Part shown: piece after piece, positions 8,025 through 19,497 of the stretch
How the letters are laid out: each line of letters begins with the position of its first letter
Numbering within the stretch: position 1 is the stretch's first letter
NCBI GenBank assembly: GCA_944326915.1
Contig: CALVFT010000001.1
Span: forward strand, 1 to 64,000
Direction: 5' to 3'
Origin: Candidatus Gastranaerophilales bacterium
Lineage (GTDB): Bacteria; Cyanobacteriota; Vampirovibrionia; Gastranaerophilales; Gastranaerophilaceae
Length of the DNA: 64,000 nucleotides
The notes under the pieces: model-generated
Told to the model about the DNA's origin: nothing
What the model saw: the letters and a program-made list of their open reading frames with translations, nothing else
Database searches by the model: none
Made by a program: the position numbers and the translations under genes

Positions 8025-10040
8025 CTATTCATTAACCACACCAAGAACTCTCACGAATTCATCAATAGTAGTCATTCCATTTAGAATATGATTTAAACAA
8101 GATTGATTAAGAGTCGTCATACCATTTCTCACGGCTGCTTCTTCAATTTCCAAATCATGAGCACCAGTGGCAATCAATTTTTTGATTTCCTTAGTTATCG
8201 ACATAATTTCATATACACCAAGTCTGCCTTTATATCCTGAAAAATCACACTTATTGCAACCTTTTGCACGATATATTGGTTTTTTCATAAATTCTTGAAT
8301 TTTATCTTCATCTGCTAGGATCTGTCTAGCTTCATCATGGGTCGCAAAGTATTCTTCTTTACAATCATCACACAATCTTCTTACGAGACGTTGCGCAATA
8401 ACACCTGATAATGTAGATGATACAAGATAATCTTTAGCACCCATTTCAATCATACGAGTTACAGTTGCTGCAGCAGAGTTTGTGTGAACGGTACTTAATA
8501 CTAAGTGACCTGTTAAGGCAGCAGAAATCGCAATCTCTAAAGTTTCATAGTCACGGATTTCACCAACAAGTATAATATCAGGGTCTTGTCTTAATATCGC
8601 TCTCATACAAGACGCAAATGTAATACCAGCTTTAGCGTTTATTTGAGATTGGTTAATACCTTCAAGTTTAATTTCTATAGGGTCTTCGATTGTCGTAATA
8701 TTTACATCTTCATCATTCAAACTCTTCAATACAGAATATAGAGTAGTTGTTTTACCTGAACCTGTAGGTCCTGAAGTCAAAATAATACCGTTTGGACAAC
8801 TTACCATATTTTTTATTTTTGCAATATCAGCCTCTGTACCACCTACAAGCTTAATATTTTTATCTTCTGCATTCAAACTAACTGCTGGTGCAAGTACACG
8901 AATACAAACCTTCTCTTTCCCTGATACAGGTAAGGTGTTGATACGAAAATCGTATGAACCATTTTTATATTTAATTGAGAAAGTACCATCTTGCGGACGT
9001 CTATGTTCTGCAATATTCATTCTTGATAGAACTTTGAAACGAGCAATTACTGAAGTTTCTACTTTTGGTGGAATATCTAGCACCTTTTGAAGCATACCAT
9101 CTTTTCTGTAACGAACGATGTAACCAGACAAACGAGGCTCTATGTGGATATCTGAAACTTTGTTATCAATAGCATTTGTAATAATTTGGTTTACAAATTT
9201 TGCAACAGATCCGGTTGAATCCTTAAGTTCATTATCTACTTGTTCCCATAATGTTTCTTCTTGCTCAAATTCAGTAGACTCTTCCTCAATTTGTTGAATA
9301 ATTTTTTCAGTCTCTTTCTTTTGCGCACTAAAGAAAGTATTCAACGAATTTTCAAACTCATAATGAGTCATCAATAATTGCTTTGGATTCTGTCCGGTTA
9401 AATAGATAATCTCCTTAAGAACATCAGGTTTTACAGGGTTAACAACCCCCAAAAGCAAAGTCTTTCCATCTGAAGATATCGGCATTATTCTATTAGTTTT
9501 AATGAAATCCTCAGGTAGAATATTAATAAATTTTTCTTGTTTTGCTAGTTGAGCAGGTGTAACCAATTCATAACCGGTTTGAATATGAAGAATTTCCTTC
9601 AACTGCTCTAAAGATATAAAACCTAGTTTAAATAATGTAGATCCGATAGGAATCTTTTGACGCTTACTCTCTGCTAAAGCTTGTAAGAGCTGAACATCGG
9701 TAATATAACCTTTTTGAATTAATAATTCACCTAATTTCATCTGTTTATCACCTGATTTGCTAGTATCAGTTGTAGATTTTTGCAAATCAGCCTTTAAACT
9801 TGATATTAAGTCAAATAAATCTTGTTCAGGAACTTGTATAAATTTTACTTGTTGAGGGAAATATTCTTTTAATTTTAAGTTTATAACCGCTTTATCTGAT
9901 GAAGAATTTATTGCAACAAACAAAAAATTATCTTTAACACTAATTGGAACAAATTTATATTGTTCCAATAGTGCACCATCTACCTTATTCAGTATCTCTA
10001 TATTGACACTGTTTTTTAGTCTGTTTAATAATTCATTCAT
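8025..10040 (-). CDS. pilB: Type IV pilus assembly ATPase PilB (GspE)
   Basis: 671 residues. The N-terminal half holds MshEN-type (GSPII_E_N) modules (KLGELLIQKGYITDVQLLQAL, and QTGYELVTPAQLAKQ). The C-terminal half is the secretion ATPase with Walker A GPTGSGKT near residue 421, an Asp box, and Walker B-like DPDIILVGEIRD. A zinc site is formed by CDDC and CNKC further on. These hexamers power pilus extension. No PilT retraction ATPase is present in the window. Situated between pilQ and pilC. Confidence 0.94.
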   Translation of the reverse strand: MNELLNRLKNSVNIEILNKVDGALLEQYKFVPISVKDNFLFVAINSSSDKAVINLKLKEYFPQQVKFIQVPEQDLFDLISSLKADLQKSTTDTSKSGDKQMKLGELLIQKGYITDVQLLQALAESKRQKIPIGSTLFKLGFISLEQLKEILHIQTGYELVTPAQLAKQEKFINILPEDFIKTNRIMPISSDGKTLLLGVVNPVKPDVLKEIIYLTGQNPKQLLMTHYEFENSLNTFFSAQKKETEKIIQQIEEESTEFEQEETLWEQVDNELKDSTGSVAKFVNQIITNAIDNKVSDIHIEPRLSGYIVRYRKDGMLQKVLDIPPKVETSVIARFKVLSRMNIAEHRRPQDGTFSIKYKNGSYDFRINTLPVSGKEKVCIRVLAPAVSLNAEDKNIKLVGGTEADIAKIKNMVSCPNGIILTSGPTGSGKTTTLYSVLKSLNDEDVNITTIEDPIEIKLEGINQSQINAKAGITFASCMRAILRQDPDIILVGEIRDYETLEIAISAALTGHLVLSTVHTNSAAATVTRMIEMGAKDYLVSSTLSGVIAQRLVRRLCDDCKEEYFATHDEARQILADEDKIQEFMKKPIYRAKGCNKCDFSGYKGRLGVYEIMSITKEIKKLIATGAHDLEIEEAAVRNGMTTLNQSCLNHILNGMTTIDEFVRVLGVVNE

Positions 10041-10059
10041 CTTGTGTTATATATTTATT

Positions 10060-11946
10060 TTATAGATTGTCAATATTTCCAACAGCATCTTCACTGTCTG
10101 TTATGATTTTAGGAGTAATCATAATAACCATTTCTTGTTTTTTTCTAGAATTAGTAGTACTTCTAAATACAGAACCTACTATAGGTAAATCTCCCAAGAC
10201 AGGTATTTTAGAAACATTCTTTGTTTCTTCTTCTTGAATCATACCACCTATTACAAGAGTATCACCATCTTTGATTCTTACATTCTTTAGGTCAAGATTT
10301 CTTCTTTGAAGCAATGTAGCTGCAATATATGACCCAGCACTATCTGAAGCTGTAACTTGACTTGCAATAGTAGAGTACTCAGGCTTGATGTTTAAAGTAA
10401 CATATCCATCAGGGCTTATAAATGGAGTAATACCTACTTTTATACCAGCATCTTCACCAACATTGTATGTTCTTGTTACAAAGTTTCCTAGACCTGATGC
10501 TGTCATTTCAGACTCAGTACTTTCGATATAATCAGAAGTTAAATCAATCGTTGATTCTTGACCATTTGTAATTATAATACGTGGATTTGCAACAACTCTA
10601 CCTTTTTTATTTTCAATCAAGTAGTTGATTGCCCAAGCCAATGTGAAAGGTCCTTGACCTTTTTTAACTTCATACAGAACTTTAGGTTCATCTCCAGAAT
10701 AATCAACCAATTGATAACCGTCACCAGCTAAGAACATAGGACTTACCGGGTTAGAAGACAAACCTTGTCCTCCATTAAATGAAGCACTAAAGAATGAACT
10801 GAACATTGTCCATTGGTTATCAAAAGTTTTTTGTCCATCTTCATTTAATTCCAAAATAGATACTTCTAAATATGCTTGTGGTTGTTTTTTATCATTTTGA
10901 GCAATAAAATCCTTAATCATTTCTACTTGCTTTTCAGAACCACCTGTTACACTTACAGTACCTAATTGAGTTATATAAGAAATTGATAAATTTTGCAGTC
11001 CTAAAGATTCAACATTAGAACCTGATATTTGACTTCCAACAGAGCAAGCAATTTGGCTTTGGTTCAATGCTATTGAAGAACCTCCAGAAGCACTTGCTCC
11101 TCCACCGCCTTCTCCTCCTCCTTCAGAAGATCCACCACCATCTTCAGCAGCAAATCCTGTTACAATACCAGCGGCACCACCTGTAGCACCACCTGAAGCT
11201 CCAGTTGAAGCTGGAATTAACAAATTACAAACCATATTAGCCATTTCAGCAGGAGTAGTATGGTTTACTTTAAATGAAACAGTACTAGGTTTCTTGTCAA
11301 ATTTTTCGACCACTTTTTTAGCTATTGCTACATCATTTTTATTTCCAAATATCAAAATTTCGTTTGTAGAAGGATTTGTAACAGCTACCTCAGTACCAGA
11401 AAAACCTGGCTTGTGAATACCATAAATGTTTTTGTTCAAAAATTTAGCTAAAGTACCTGCATCAATATACTTAACAGGAATTAGTGTCATTTCCTGCTTA
11501 CCCATATTGAAATCTGTAGCCTTTGAACTTGCAACAACTATTGTGTTTCCATTAACTACATAGTTTAGGTCAGAAATTTCCATTACCATATCAAAAGCGG
11601 AAGTAAGAGGTACATCAACTAGATCTAAAGTAACCTTTCCATCTACAGAAGAATGAAAGATAATATTCATTCCTGCTTTATCTGCAAACATCCTTAGGAC
11701 TTGTTTTACATCAGAATCACGCAAACTAAGAGTTATAGGAGTGTTCTTTTTTGTAAAACTCACATCTCCTCTAAGTTGTAAGCTTGAATTCTGGTTTTCA
11801 TCACGTAACTGCGGCTTCTGTTCAAAACCATAACGAGTTACACTTGCATCCTCCATAGCTACAGACGCTGTTAATACAGTATTTGAAAAAGTAAATACTG
11901 TTAACAGAAATCCGGCCAATAATTTTCTTTTAAGATTATCTTTCAT
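10060..11946 (-). CDS. pilQ: Outer-membrane secretin PilQ (GspD)
   Basis: 628 residues with an N-terminal signal peptide (KRKLLAGFLLTVFTFSNTVLTASVA). An STN/N0-like domain follows (about residues 70-140: ITLSLRDSDVKQVLRMFAD), then N1-type domains, then the secretin channel domain in the last ~250 residues, ending with the family motif pattern IPVLGDLPIVGSVFRS. Between the N domains and the secretin core is a Gly/Ser/Ala-rich low-complexity insert (~residues 245-290). The secretin is the outer-membrane pore for the pilus, so the cell is diderm. Preceded by the PilP-like gene at 12 nt. Confidence 0.93.
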   Translation of the reverse strand: MKDNLKRKLLAGFLLTVFTFSNTVLTASVAMEDASVTRYGFEQKPQLRDENQNSSLQLRGDVSFTKKNTPITLSLRDSDVKQVLRMFADKAGMNIIFHSSVDGKVTLDLVDVPLTSAFDMVMEISDLNYVVNGNTIVVASSKATDFNMGKQEMTLIPVKYIDAGTLAKFLNKNIYGIHKPGFSGTEVAVTNPSTNEILIFGNKNDVAIAKKVVEKFDKKPSTVSFKVNHTTPAEMANMVCNLLIPASTGASGGATGGAAGIVTGFAAEDGGGSSEGGGEGGGGASASGGSSIALNQSQIACSVGSQISGSNVESLGLQNLSISYITQLGTVSVTGGSEKQVEMIKDFIAQNDKKQPQAYLEVSILELNEDGQKTFDNQWTMFSSFFSASFNGGQGLSSNPVSPMFLAGDGYQLVDYSGDEPKVLYEVKKGQGPFTLAWAINYLIENKKGRVVANPRIIITNGQESTIDLTSDYIESTESEMTASGLGNFVTRTYNVGEDAGIKVGITPFISPDGYVTLNIKPEYSTIASQVTASDSAGSYIAATLLQRRNLDLKNVRIKDGDTLVIGGMIQEEETKNVSKIPVLGDLPIVGSVFRSTTNSRKKQEMVIMITPKIITDSEDAVGNIDNL

Positions 11947-11958
11947 ATTCGCTCCCGC

Positions 11959-12702
11959 TTATCTTTTCTTATTTACAACATTTCCCGCACCGCCAAATTT
12001 ACGTTCCAAATTTGCAACTGAATTATAGTTCAAATCACTATTTACGAACAATTGACCTACACCTGCCTTATAAACATTTCGTCCAAGTTGCACAGTTACA
12101 CTATCAGGATTTATTGCCAGTACTTTATAATTATTTATCAAATCACCTGACCTTACCAAATGATCTGAACCATTTATATTCAATATCGCTGACGGGTTAT
12201 ATTTATCATACATAATCCCTGAGACTTTTGTTTTAACAACATTTACAGCATCCATATCTTCCACAATCATTTCAGGAGGAGCCATCAAGTAACTTGGAGG
12301 TTTAGCTACAGCTTTTCGACTTGCTTGGGCTGCTTTTACTCTATCACTTTCAGGTAAAAAAGGATCAGCTCTTCCTGTATCTTCAACAGACATAGCTACC
12401 ATTTTTGAAGAAGGATCTTGCTCCGCAACAATAGATACATCTTCAGCATTATCACCTGCTATTGCAGCATTAACACCATCATTACCAACTTTAACTTTAT
12501 CCTGTGGTTCTTGTGGATCTTGGACCTCCGGTAAATTCATTACATCAGAAGCCTCTTCTGAATTATTCTGCGTACATCCTGTAGTATTTATCATCACTAC
12601 AATTAGCAGTAATATAACAAGAACAGCTCCAATTTTTTTATTTAAACTCCAAAATTGGTCCTTACTTTCTTCATAAAACCTATCTATAAAATTCTTACTC
12701 AC
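11959..12702 (-). CDS. PilP-like pilus assembly protein, membrane-anchored
   Basis: 247 residues; one hydrophobic segment near residues 23-40 (IGAVLVILLLIVVMI) directly followed by TTGC, so it is either a signal anchor or an unusual lipoprotein. The middle carries GRADPFLP, the hallmark short motif of PilP/GspC-type proteins, and the C-terminal half (SGIMYD...NINGSDHLVRSGDLINNYKVLAI) matches the beta-rich PilP periplasmic domain pattern. Such proteins link PilN-PilO to the secretin. Start is GTG with AGG seven bases upstream. First gene of the pil operon. Assignment is from the motif and context, not strong sequence identity. Confidence 0.65.
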   Translation of the reverse strand: MSKNFIDRFYEESKDQFWSLNKKIGAVLVILLLIVVMINTTGCTQNNSEEASDVMNLPEVQDPQEPQDKVKVGNDGVNAAIAGDNAEDVSIVAEQDPSSKMVAMSVEDTGRADPFLPESDRVKAAQASRKAVAKPPSYLMAPPEMIVEDMDAVNVVKTKVSGIMYDKYNPSAILNINGSDHLVRSGDLINNYKVLAINPDSVTVQLGRNVYKAGVGQLFVNSDLNYNSVANLERKFGGAGNVVNKKR

Positions 12703-12887
12703 TCTCCACCTATTTCTAAATTACTTATAAGCATTATAATAAAATACCATATCTTCTGTATCAATTATTTAGTGTATTTAATTAATAAATATAGTACTAT
12801 TTAAATACCTAATATATACAATTCAATTGTATCATATTCTAGAAAAAGTGGCAAAAAAGCAAAAAGTGTTAAGACTTCTTAAAATTT

Positions 12888-13757
12888 CTACTGGAAATTA
12901 TTGGTAATCGTATAGATATATTCAAGAATTTGAGCGAAATAATGTAAATCAGAATTACCATTCAATACAAAATCTGCCTCTTTACGTCCTGGCATAACAT
13001 ATTTTTCACCAGCACTTTTTAAATATTCCCATTGTTTAAGAGCATTTTCAGGATTTTGATTTCTTTCTTCACAAGCTCTTTTCAAAAATCTTGCTTTTCT
13101 GATTTCATTATCTGATTCAATATAAATTCTTACATCAAAAACATCTTTAATATCTTCATACATTGTAGCGATACCTTCGACTACAATAATTTTCTCTGAA
13201 TTAATTTCCAAAGCATTTGGAACAGACACCCCTGTACCATTTGGTAAATACATAGGAGCTTTTACATCCAGACCATCTGCTAAATCCATTAAATCACTTT
13301 TCAATGCAGTTAACTGAAAACTTTTCGGGGAATCAATATCATAACCATTAGCAATTAAATTATCAAAACTTCCATATTTATTAATCAAATCAGAAATATC
13401 ATTAAAATAATTATCCGTACTTAATACTGCAACAGGCATATCAAATTGTTCAATGACATTTTTTATTTCTCGGCAAATCGTAGACTTGCCTGAAGCAGAT
13501 TCACCCGTAATACCAATCAAAAATCTTTTGCTAGGCCTATTTATCAATCGCTTCGAAAAATTCGCAATAAAGTTGGGGTTAATATCAATAAATATTGGAG
13601 ACGGACATCTTTTATCAAAAGCTAGTATTTGCTTAAATTTTGTTTGGAGGTAAAAAGCTAATAATTCGCGTCCTGTCTTACAGTTAAAATCCGGTTTCAG
13701 AATTTTATCTGATGAATTCAATTCTTTTTCTATTAAAGTTTGCATCATATCTTCCAT
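12888..13757 (-). CDS. Uridine kinase-like P-loop kinase
   Basis: 289 residues. The P-loop GITGESASGKST is near residue 85, and the downstream layout matches the uridine kinase/phosphoribulokinase family: STDNYFND, DIDSPKSF, and IIVVEGIATMY. An ~80-residue N-terminal region before the kinase core is not part of normal Udk and has no recognised domain. The likely reaction is ATP-dependent phosphorylation of a nucleoside or similar alcohol, but the substrate cannot be fixed from sequence. Divergent from atpD. No clear terminator follows it. Confidence 0.75.
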   Translation of the reverse strand: MEDMMQTLIEKELNSSDKILKPDFNCKTGRELLAFYLQTKFKQILAFDKRCPSPIFIDINPNFIANFSKRLINRPSKRFLIGITGESASGKSTICREIKNVIEQFDMPVAVLSTDNYFNDISDLINKYGSFDNLIANGYDIDSPKSFQLTALKSDLMDLADGLDVKAPMYLPNGTGVSVPNALEINSEKIIVVEGIATMYEDIKDVFDVRIYIESDNEIRKARFLKRACEERNQNPENALKQWEYLKSAGEKYVMPGRKEADFVLNGNSDLHYFAQILEYIYTITNNFQ

Positions 13758-13864
13758 AATTAACTTACTTCAATTCAATATGATAAAGTATGTATTACAT
13801 AATACACAAGAAAAAAATTTTTTGCTACCCTATTATAAAAAAAATTAATATTATTTTGGTTAAT

Positions 13865-13892
13865 TTGCTAAAAATTTTTCTTGATATATAAT
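13865..13892 (+). promoter_or_regulatory. Predicted sigma-70 promoter of atpD
   Basis: TTGCTA (13865-13870) and TATAAT (13887-13892) with a 16-bp spacer; the ribosome site AAGGAGAG and ATG follow within 30 bp. Confidence 0.6.
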
Positions 13893-13895
13893 TAA

Positions 13896-15326
<1,431 letters not shown>

Positions 15327-15351
15327 TAATTAGAAAGCAGGTGAAAAAAAT

Positions 15352-15744
15352 ATGCACTTAAAAATAATTACTCATGAAAGAGTCGTTTTCGATGAAAACG
15401 TAGATGCCATATATACCAAAAGTACAAATGGAGAACTAGGTATCTTGAAAGGTCATATTCCTGTTATGACTGCTTTGGATATTGGAGTTACTAAAGTTGT
15501 ACAAAATGATGAAGAAAAATACTTCACTACAATGGGCGGAGTATTACAATTCAAAAACGATGAAGCTGTTATACTTACAACAACAGCTGAAAAAGGTGAA
15601 GAAATTGATGTTGCAAGAGCTAAAGAAGCACTAGAAAGAGCAAAAGCAAGACTTGAAGAAAGAAATGCCGAAATAGATGCTAAAAGAGCTGAAGCTGCAA
15701 TAGCTAGGGCTATGGCAAGATTAAAAGCGACATTAAATAAATAA
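15352..15744 (+). CDS. atpC: F1 ATP synthase epsilon subunit
   Basis: 130 residues: the N-terminal beta-sandwich (MHLKIITHERVVFDENVDAIYTKSTNGELGILKGHIP) and the C-terminal two-helix region rich in Ala, Arg and Glu, here complete. The subunit sits on the central stalk of F1 and regulates its rotation and ATP hydrolysis. It follows atpD by 25 nt with AAAGCAGGTG before the ATG. Confidence 0.95.
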   Translation: MHLKIITHERVVFDENVDAIYTKSTNGELGILKGHIPVMTALDIGVTKVVQNDEEKYFTTMGGVLQFKNDEAVILTTTAEKGEEIDVARAKEALERAKARLEERNAEIDAKRAEAAIARAMARLKATLNK

Positions 15745-15758
15745 CCAAATAGATAAGT

Positions 15759-16319
15759 ATGGAAAAGACATTCTACAATATTTTCAAAACTTTTTTCAAA
15801 GTAGGAACTCTGCTTCTTGGCGGTGGCTACGTTATTTTACCGTTACTACAATCAGAGTTAGTTGAAAAAAGAGAATGGATTAATGAGGATGAGTTATGTG
15901 AATATTACGCCTTGGGCCAAAGTGTCCCGGGCGTAATTGCTGCAAATACAGCAGTATTTGTAGGTTATAAATTAAATAAAATAAAAGGAGCAATAGCAGC
16001 TCTTAGTGGGATGACTTTACCAGCTTTTGCATCAATACTCATAATGGCCAAAATAATGGATGAAATCGTACACTTACAATTTATTAAAAGTATCTTTTGG
16101 GGTGTTGGAATTGGTGTATTAGTTTTGATATACCTCGCAGTCAAAGAAATGTGGAAAAAAAGTATAGTAGATAGATTAAGCTGTTGGATATTTTTTATTG
16201 CATTTATTCTTTCTGCGGGATTTAAAGCTCCTCCTGCAGCAGTAATTATCCTGTCCATCTTTATGGGCATTTGGCTTCAGTACCAAAGGAATATTGAACA
16301 GAAAGGGTTGGATAAATGA
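15759..16319 (+). CDS. Chromate transporter family protein, first half of a split pair (ChrA-like)
   Basis: 186 residues and mostly membrane segments. Motifs of the ChrA family: GGGYVILPLL near residue 21, and ALGQSVPGVIAANTAVFVGYK. Full-length ChrA has two homologous halves in one chain; here each half is a gene, and the two overlap by ATGA at 16316-16319. The family exports chromate with sulfate or other counter-ions; the physiological substrate in an anaerobe is unknown. Follows atpC by 14 nt, so it may be cotranscribed. Confidence 0.85.
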   Translation: MEKTFYNIFKTFFKVGTLLLGGGYVILPLLQSELVEKREWINEDELCEYYALGQSVPGVIAANTAVFVGYKLNKIKGAIAALSGMTLPAFASILIMAKIMDEIVHLQFIKSIFWGVGIGVLVLIYLAVKEMWKKSIVDRLSCWIFFIAFILSAGFKAPPAAVIILSIFMGIWLQYQRNIEQKGLDK

Positions 16320-16843
16320 TTTATTTAAAATTATTTTTAGAATTCTTTCATATAGGATTATTTTCTTTTGGCGGCGGTTATGCAACATTACCATTTTTGT
16401 ACCATATAGCAGATGTTCAGAAATGGTACACAACACAGCAGCTAACTGATATGATTGCAATATCTTCTATTACCCCAGGACCGGTTGGTGTAAATGTAGC
16501 GACATTTGCAGGATATGTTACTTCTGGACTTTTAGGTGCTGTTATAGCAACAACATCAGTAATATTACCATCTTTCATTCTTATAATAATTATTTCAAAG
16601 CTACTTGAACAGTTTAAACATAACAAGTATGTACAATCAATTATTTATGTACTTAAACCTACAGGCTGCGGGCTTTTAGCTGCAGTTGGAGTAGATATGT
16701 TTATAAATAGTATTAATCTTTTTGGAATGCTTTTATTAGCAAGTTTATTTTGGGCAAGTCTTACTCAAAAGAGGGATCCGTTATTTTACCTTGGAGTATC
16801 TGCGGTTGCAGGACTTATTGCAGGATTTTTCAAACTTACATAA
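16316..16843 (+). CDS. Chromate transporter family protein, second half of a split pair (ChrA-like)
   Basis: 175 residues, homologous in layout to the preceding gene, with GGGYATLPFL and SSITPGPVGVNVATFAGY, the conserved signature of the CHR domain. About five hydrophobic segments. Start ATG overlaps the previous stop by four bases, which implies translational coupling and a heterodimer. It ends one base before the convergent comM stop, so the two transcripts have no spacer terminator. Confidence 0.85.
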   Translation: MIYLKLFLEFFHIGLFSFGGGYATLPFLYHIADVQKWYTTQQLTDMIAISSITPGPVGVNVATFAGYVTSGLLGAVIATTSVILPSFILIIIISKLLEQFKHNKYVQSIIYVLKPTGCGLLAAVGVDMFINSINLFGMLLLASLFWASLTQKRDPLFYLGVSAVAGLIAGFFKLT

Positions 16844-16844
16844 A

Positions 16845-18377
16845 CTAATCTTCTTTATTAAACATTCTATACTGTAGAGCTTGCATTAAATGAGATTGTT
16901 TTATATTCTCCGAACAATCTAAATCTGCAATGGTTCTAGCTATTTTTAATATACGATCATAACTTCTGCCTGAAAGTTGGTATTTAGCAATAGCAACTTT
17001 CATTAAGGACGCAGATTCATTATCAATCTGACAATATTTTTTAATCAATTTTGCAGTTAATTCAGAATTTGTTAAAATCCCCTCATCTTTATATCGTTCT
17101 GCTTGGATTTTTCTTGCACTCATAACTCTTTTACGAATTGATATAGAAGATTCTTCGTGAGATGAATTATCTATTAACTCTTTTGAAGTAAGTCTTGGGA
17201 CATCTATATGCAAATCAATCCTATCTAAAAGCGGTCCTGACAATTTTGATAAATATCGATTAATCTGAAAATCTGAGCAAGTACATTGTTTTTCTTTATC
17301 GCCCAAATATCCGCAAGGACAAGGATTCATTGCTCCTAAAAGCATAAATTTTGCAGGGTATTTTACAGAAGTTTTTGCTCTCGAAATAACTATCTCGCCA
17401 TCTTCTAGTGGTTGTCTCAGAACTTCAAGAACATCTCTTGGGAATTCTACCATTTCATCTAGAAATAATACACCTCTATGCGCTAGAGTAATTTCACCAG
17501 GTTTAGGAGTTGATCCTCCGCCAATAATACCTACCGCTGAAGCTTTATGATGAACTGGTCTAAATGGTCTTTGAGTCATTAATGGCTTATTTGAAGATAG
17601 CAAACCACATATACTATATATTTTGGTTAGTTCTAATATTTCTTGAAGTTGTAGTGGCGGTAAAATTGAAGGAAAACATTTAGCCATCAATGTTTTCCCT
17701 GACCCAGGAGAGCCTACCATTAAAAGATTATGTCCTCCTGCTGCTGCAATTTCCAATGCTTTTTTTGCTTTTTTCTGACCTTTTACATCTTTAAAATCAT
17801 ATATAAATTCTTCTTCTTTATCACTTTTCAAAAAGCTTCTTATATCAATATTCACACTCTTTAAAGGTATATCGATAAAATGATTCACTACATCTGCTAA
17901 ATTTTCAGCTCCATATACATTTATCCCATCAACTAAACCTGCTTCTGTCGCATTCGACATAGGAACTATAACATTTTTTATTCCTTGCTCTCTTAGCCCT
18001 AGAACAAGAGGAAGAACTCCATTTATAGTTCTCAATGATCCATCGAGAGAAAGCTCTCCTAAAAAAGCATAATCAGACAATTGTTCAGAGGACAAAACTT
18101 CTTCTTCTGAAAGAATTCCAAGCGCTATCGGCAAATCAAAATTTGAGCCTTCTTTTTTCAAATCAGCAGGAGCTAAATTTATTACAACTTTTTTAGAAGG
18201 AAATGTAAATTCTGAATTTTTTATTGCAGATCTTACTCTATCCCTTGCCTCATTTATTGCAGCATCAGGAAGACCAACTATTGACACTCCAGGTAGAGAA
18301 TTTAAGACATCTACCTCAACAGATACTATATGAGCATCAAGACCAATAATAGTTGCAGTCGTTATTTTATTAACCAT
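16845..18377 (-). CDS. comM: ComM/YifB-family Mg-chelatase-like AAA+ ATPase
   Basis: 510 residues: an N-terminal Lon-protease-like domain (ATIIGLDAHIVSVEVDVLNSLPGVSIVGLPD), a central AAA+ core with Walker A VGSPGSGKT near residue 220 and Walker B VLFLDEM, and a C-terminal Mg-chelatase lid (SGPLLDRIDLHIDVPR, LSGRSYDRILKIARTIADL). ComM is a helicase that helps branch migration during natural transformation. Two other genes in the window (type IV pilus, comF) also fit with DNA uptake, but competence is not shown. Confidence 0.9.
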   Translation of the reverse strand: MVNKITTATIIGLDAHIVSVEVDVLNSLPGVSIVGLPDAAINEARDRVRSAIKNSEFTFPSKKVVINLAPADLKKEGSNFDLPIALGILSEEEVLSSEQLSDYAFLGELSLDGSLRTINGVLPLVLGLREQGIKNVIVPMSNATEAGLVDGINVYGAENLADVVNHFIDIPLKSVNIDIRSFLKSDKEEEFIYDFKDVKGQKKAKKALEIAAAGGHNLLMVGSPGSGKTLMAKCFPSILPPLQLQEILELTKIYSICGLLSSNKPLMTQRPFRPVHHKASAVGIIGGGSTPKPGEITLAHRGVLFLDEMVEFPRDVLEVLRQPLEDGEIVISRAKTSVKYPAKFMLLGAMNPCPCGYLGDKEKQCTCSDFQINRYLSKLSGPLLDRIDLHIDVPRLTSKELIDNSSHEESSISIRKRVMSARKIQAERYKDEGILTNSELTAKLIKKYCQIDNESASLMKVAIAKYQLSGRSYDRILKIARTIADLDCSENIKQSHLMQALQYRMFNKED

Positions 18378-18453
18378 ATGGGTAGTATAACATAAAAGTT
18401 AATTTCGCAAAAAAATTTTACACATTATTTTTTTTTGTTAGAATATTCTTGTT

Positions 18454-19458
18454 ATGAAAGATTTTGTTAATATACTAGCTATAAATTTTGGTGGCATCGG
18501 TGATGAAATATTTTTCTTGCCGACACTTATATCATTAAAAAAAGAATTCCCAAATTCAAAAATAACATTGGCTCTTGAACCTAGAAGTAAATCAGTTAAA
18601 GACTTAAATGATATCATTGATGATGTTTTTTTGATAGATGTAAAAGGAAAAAATAAATACTTTGAACTGTTAAAACTGGTTCATCTTGCAAGAAAAGGAA
18701 ACTCCAGAGGTAAATTTGACATCGTTATATCTTCTGGTGGAAATAAATTAATAAGTATTCTTTTAACGTTAACAGGAATAAAAAAACGATATGGCTATAA
18801 TACCGGTTTGCTAAGCAAATTTTTGTTAACAGAAGCAGTTCCTTTGAATAAAAATCAATATGCTTGTGCAATGTATCATGATTTGATTACACCGCTTACA
18901 GAAAACAAAACTCTTTTACCTGAGGTAAATATTTTTCCTCAAGAAAAAATTCAAAATTCTGTACTTATCCACCCAGGAGTTAGCTTGATGAGTATTAACA
19001 AAGGAATGATTAAAACTATTCCTGCTCAAACTTGGGCAGAGGTAATAGATTTACTCATTGAAAAAGGGAAAAGAGTTATTCTTGTCGGAGGTCCTGATGA
19101 TAAAAATTGCATTGATATTATTAGACAGACTGTAAAAAATAAAAATTTTGAAGATTATTTTGGAAAAACAAAAAATTTAAAAGACTTAGGAATGTTAATT
19201 GCAAAAGCTGAAAAGTTTATTTGTTCAGACTCTGCGCCATTACATATTGCAGTAGCTTTAAAAACTAAAACTTATGTAATTTTTGGACCAACTGATGACA
19301 AGAAGTTAATTCCACAATCTGATGATGTAATAGCAATAAAAGCAAATGATAAATGTCCAATCAAGCCTTGTCTTTGGGGACATAGACAAACCACATGCCA
19401 GAATCTTGATTGTTTAAAAATAACTGCAGAAGATATTGTAAATACTGTAATTAAATAA
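18454..19458 (+). CDS. Glycosyltransferase family 9 (heptosyltransferase-like)
   Basis: 334 residues. The N-terminal LAINFGGIGDEIFFLPTLISLKKEFP is the GT9 start pattern. The C-terminal half has VLIHPG, RVILVGGPDDK and CSDSAPLHIAVALKTKTYVIFGPTD, the ADP-heptose-binding signature. Family members add heptose to lipopolysaccharide inner core; some use other sugars. It stands alone between comM and a small unknown gene, with only a short divergent intergenic region to comM. Confidence 0.87.
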   Translation: MKDFVNILAINFGGIGDEIFFLPTLISLKKEFPNSKITLALEPRSKSVKDLNDIIDDVFLIDVKGKNKYFELLKLVHLARKGNSRGKFDIVISSGGNKLISILLTLTGIKKRYGYNTGLLSKFLLTEAVPLNKNQYACAMYHDLITPLTENKTLLPEVNIFPQEKIQNSVLIHPGVSLMSINKGMIKTIPAQTWAEVIDLLIEKGKRVILVGGPDDKNCIDIIRQTVKNKNFEDYFGKTKNLKDLGMLIAKAEKFICSDSAPLHIAVALKTKTYVIFGPTDDKKLIPQSDDVIAIKANDKCPIKPCLWGHRQTTCQNLDCLKITAEDIVNTVIK

Positions 19459-19497
19459 GTTAGACTATATAAATGAGAATTAAAAGAAAGGATTTTT

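Noticed and set aside
11100-11220. Gly-rich region in pilQ as a frameshift or repeat array
   Set aside because: The frame is continuous with normal domains on both sides; it is a low-complexity linker.
15759-16843. Frameshifted single chrA gene
   Set aside because: Both halves have their own starts and CHR signatures with an ATGA overlap, as in known short-chain ChrA pairs.
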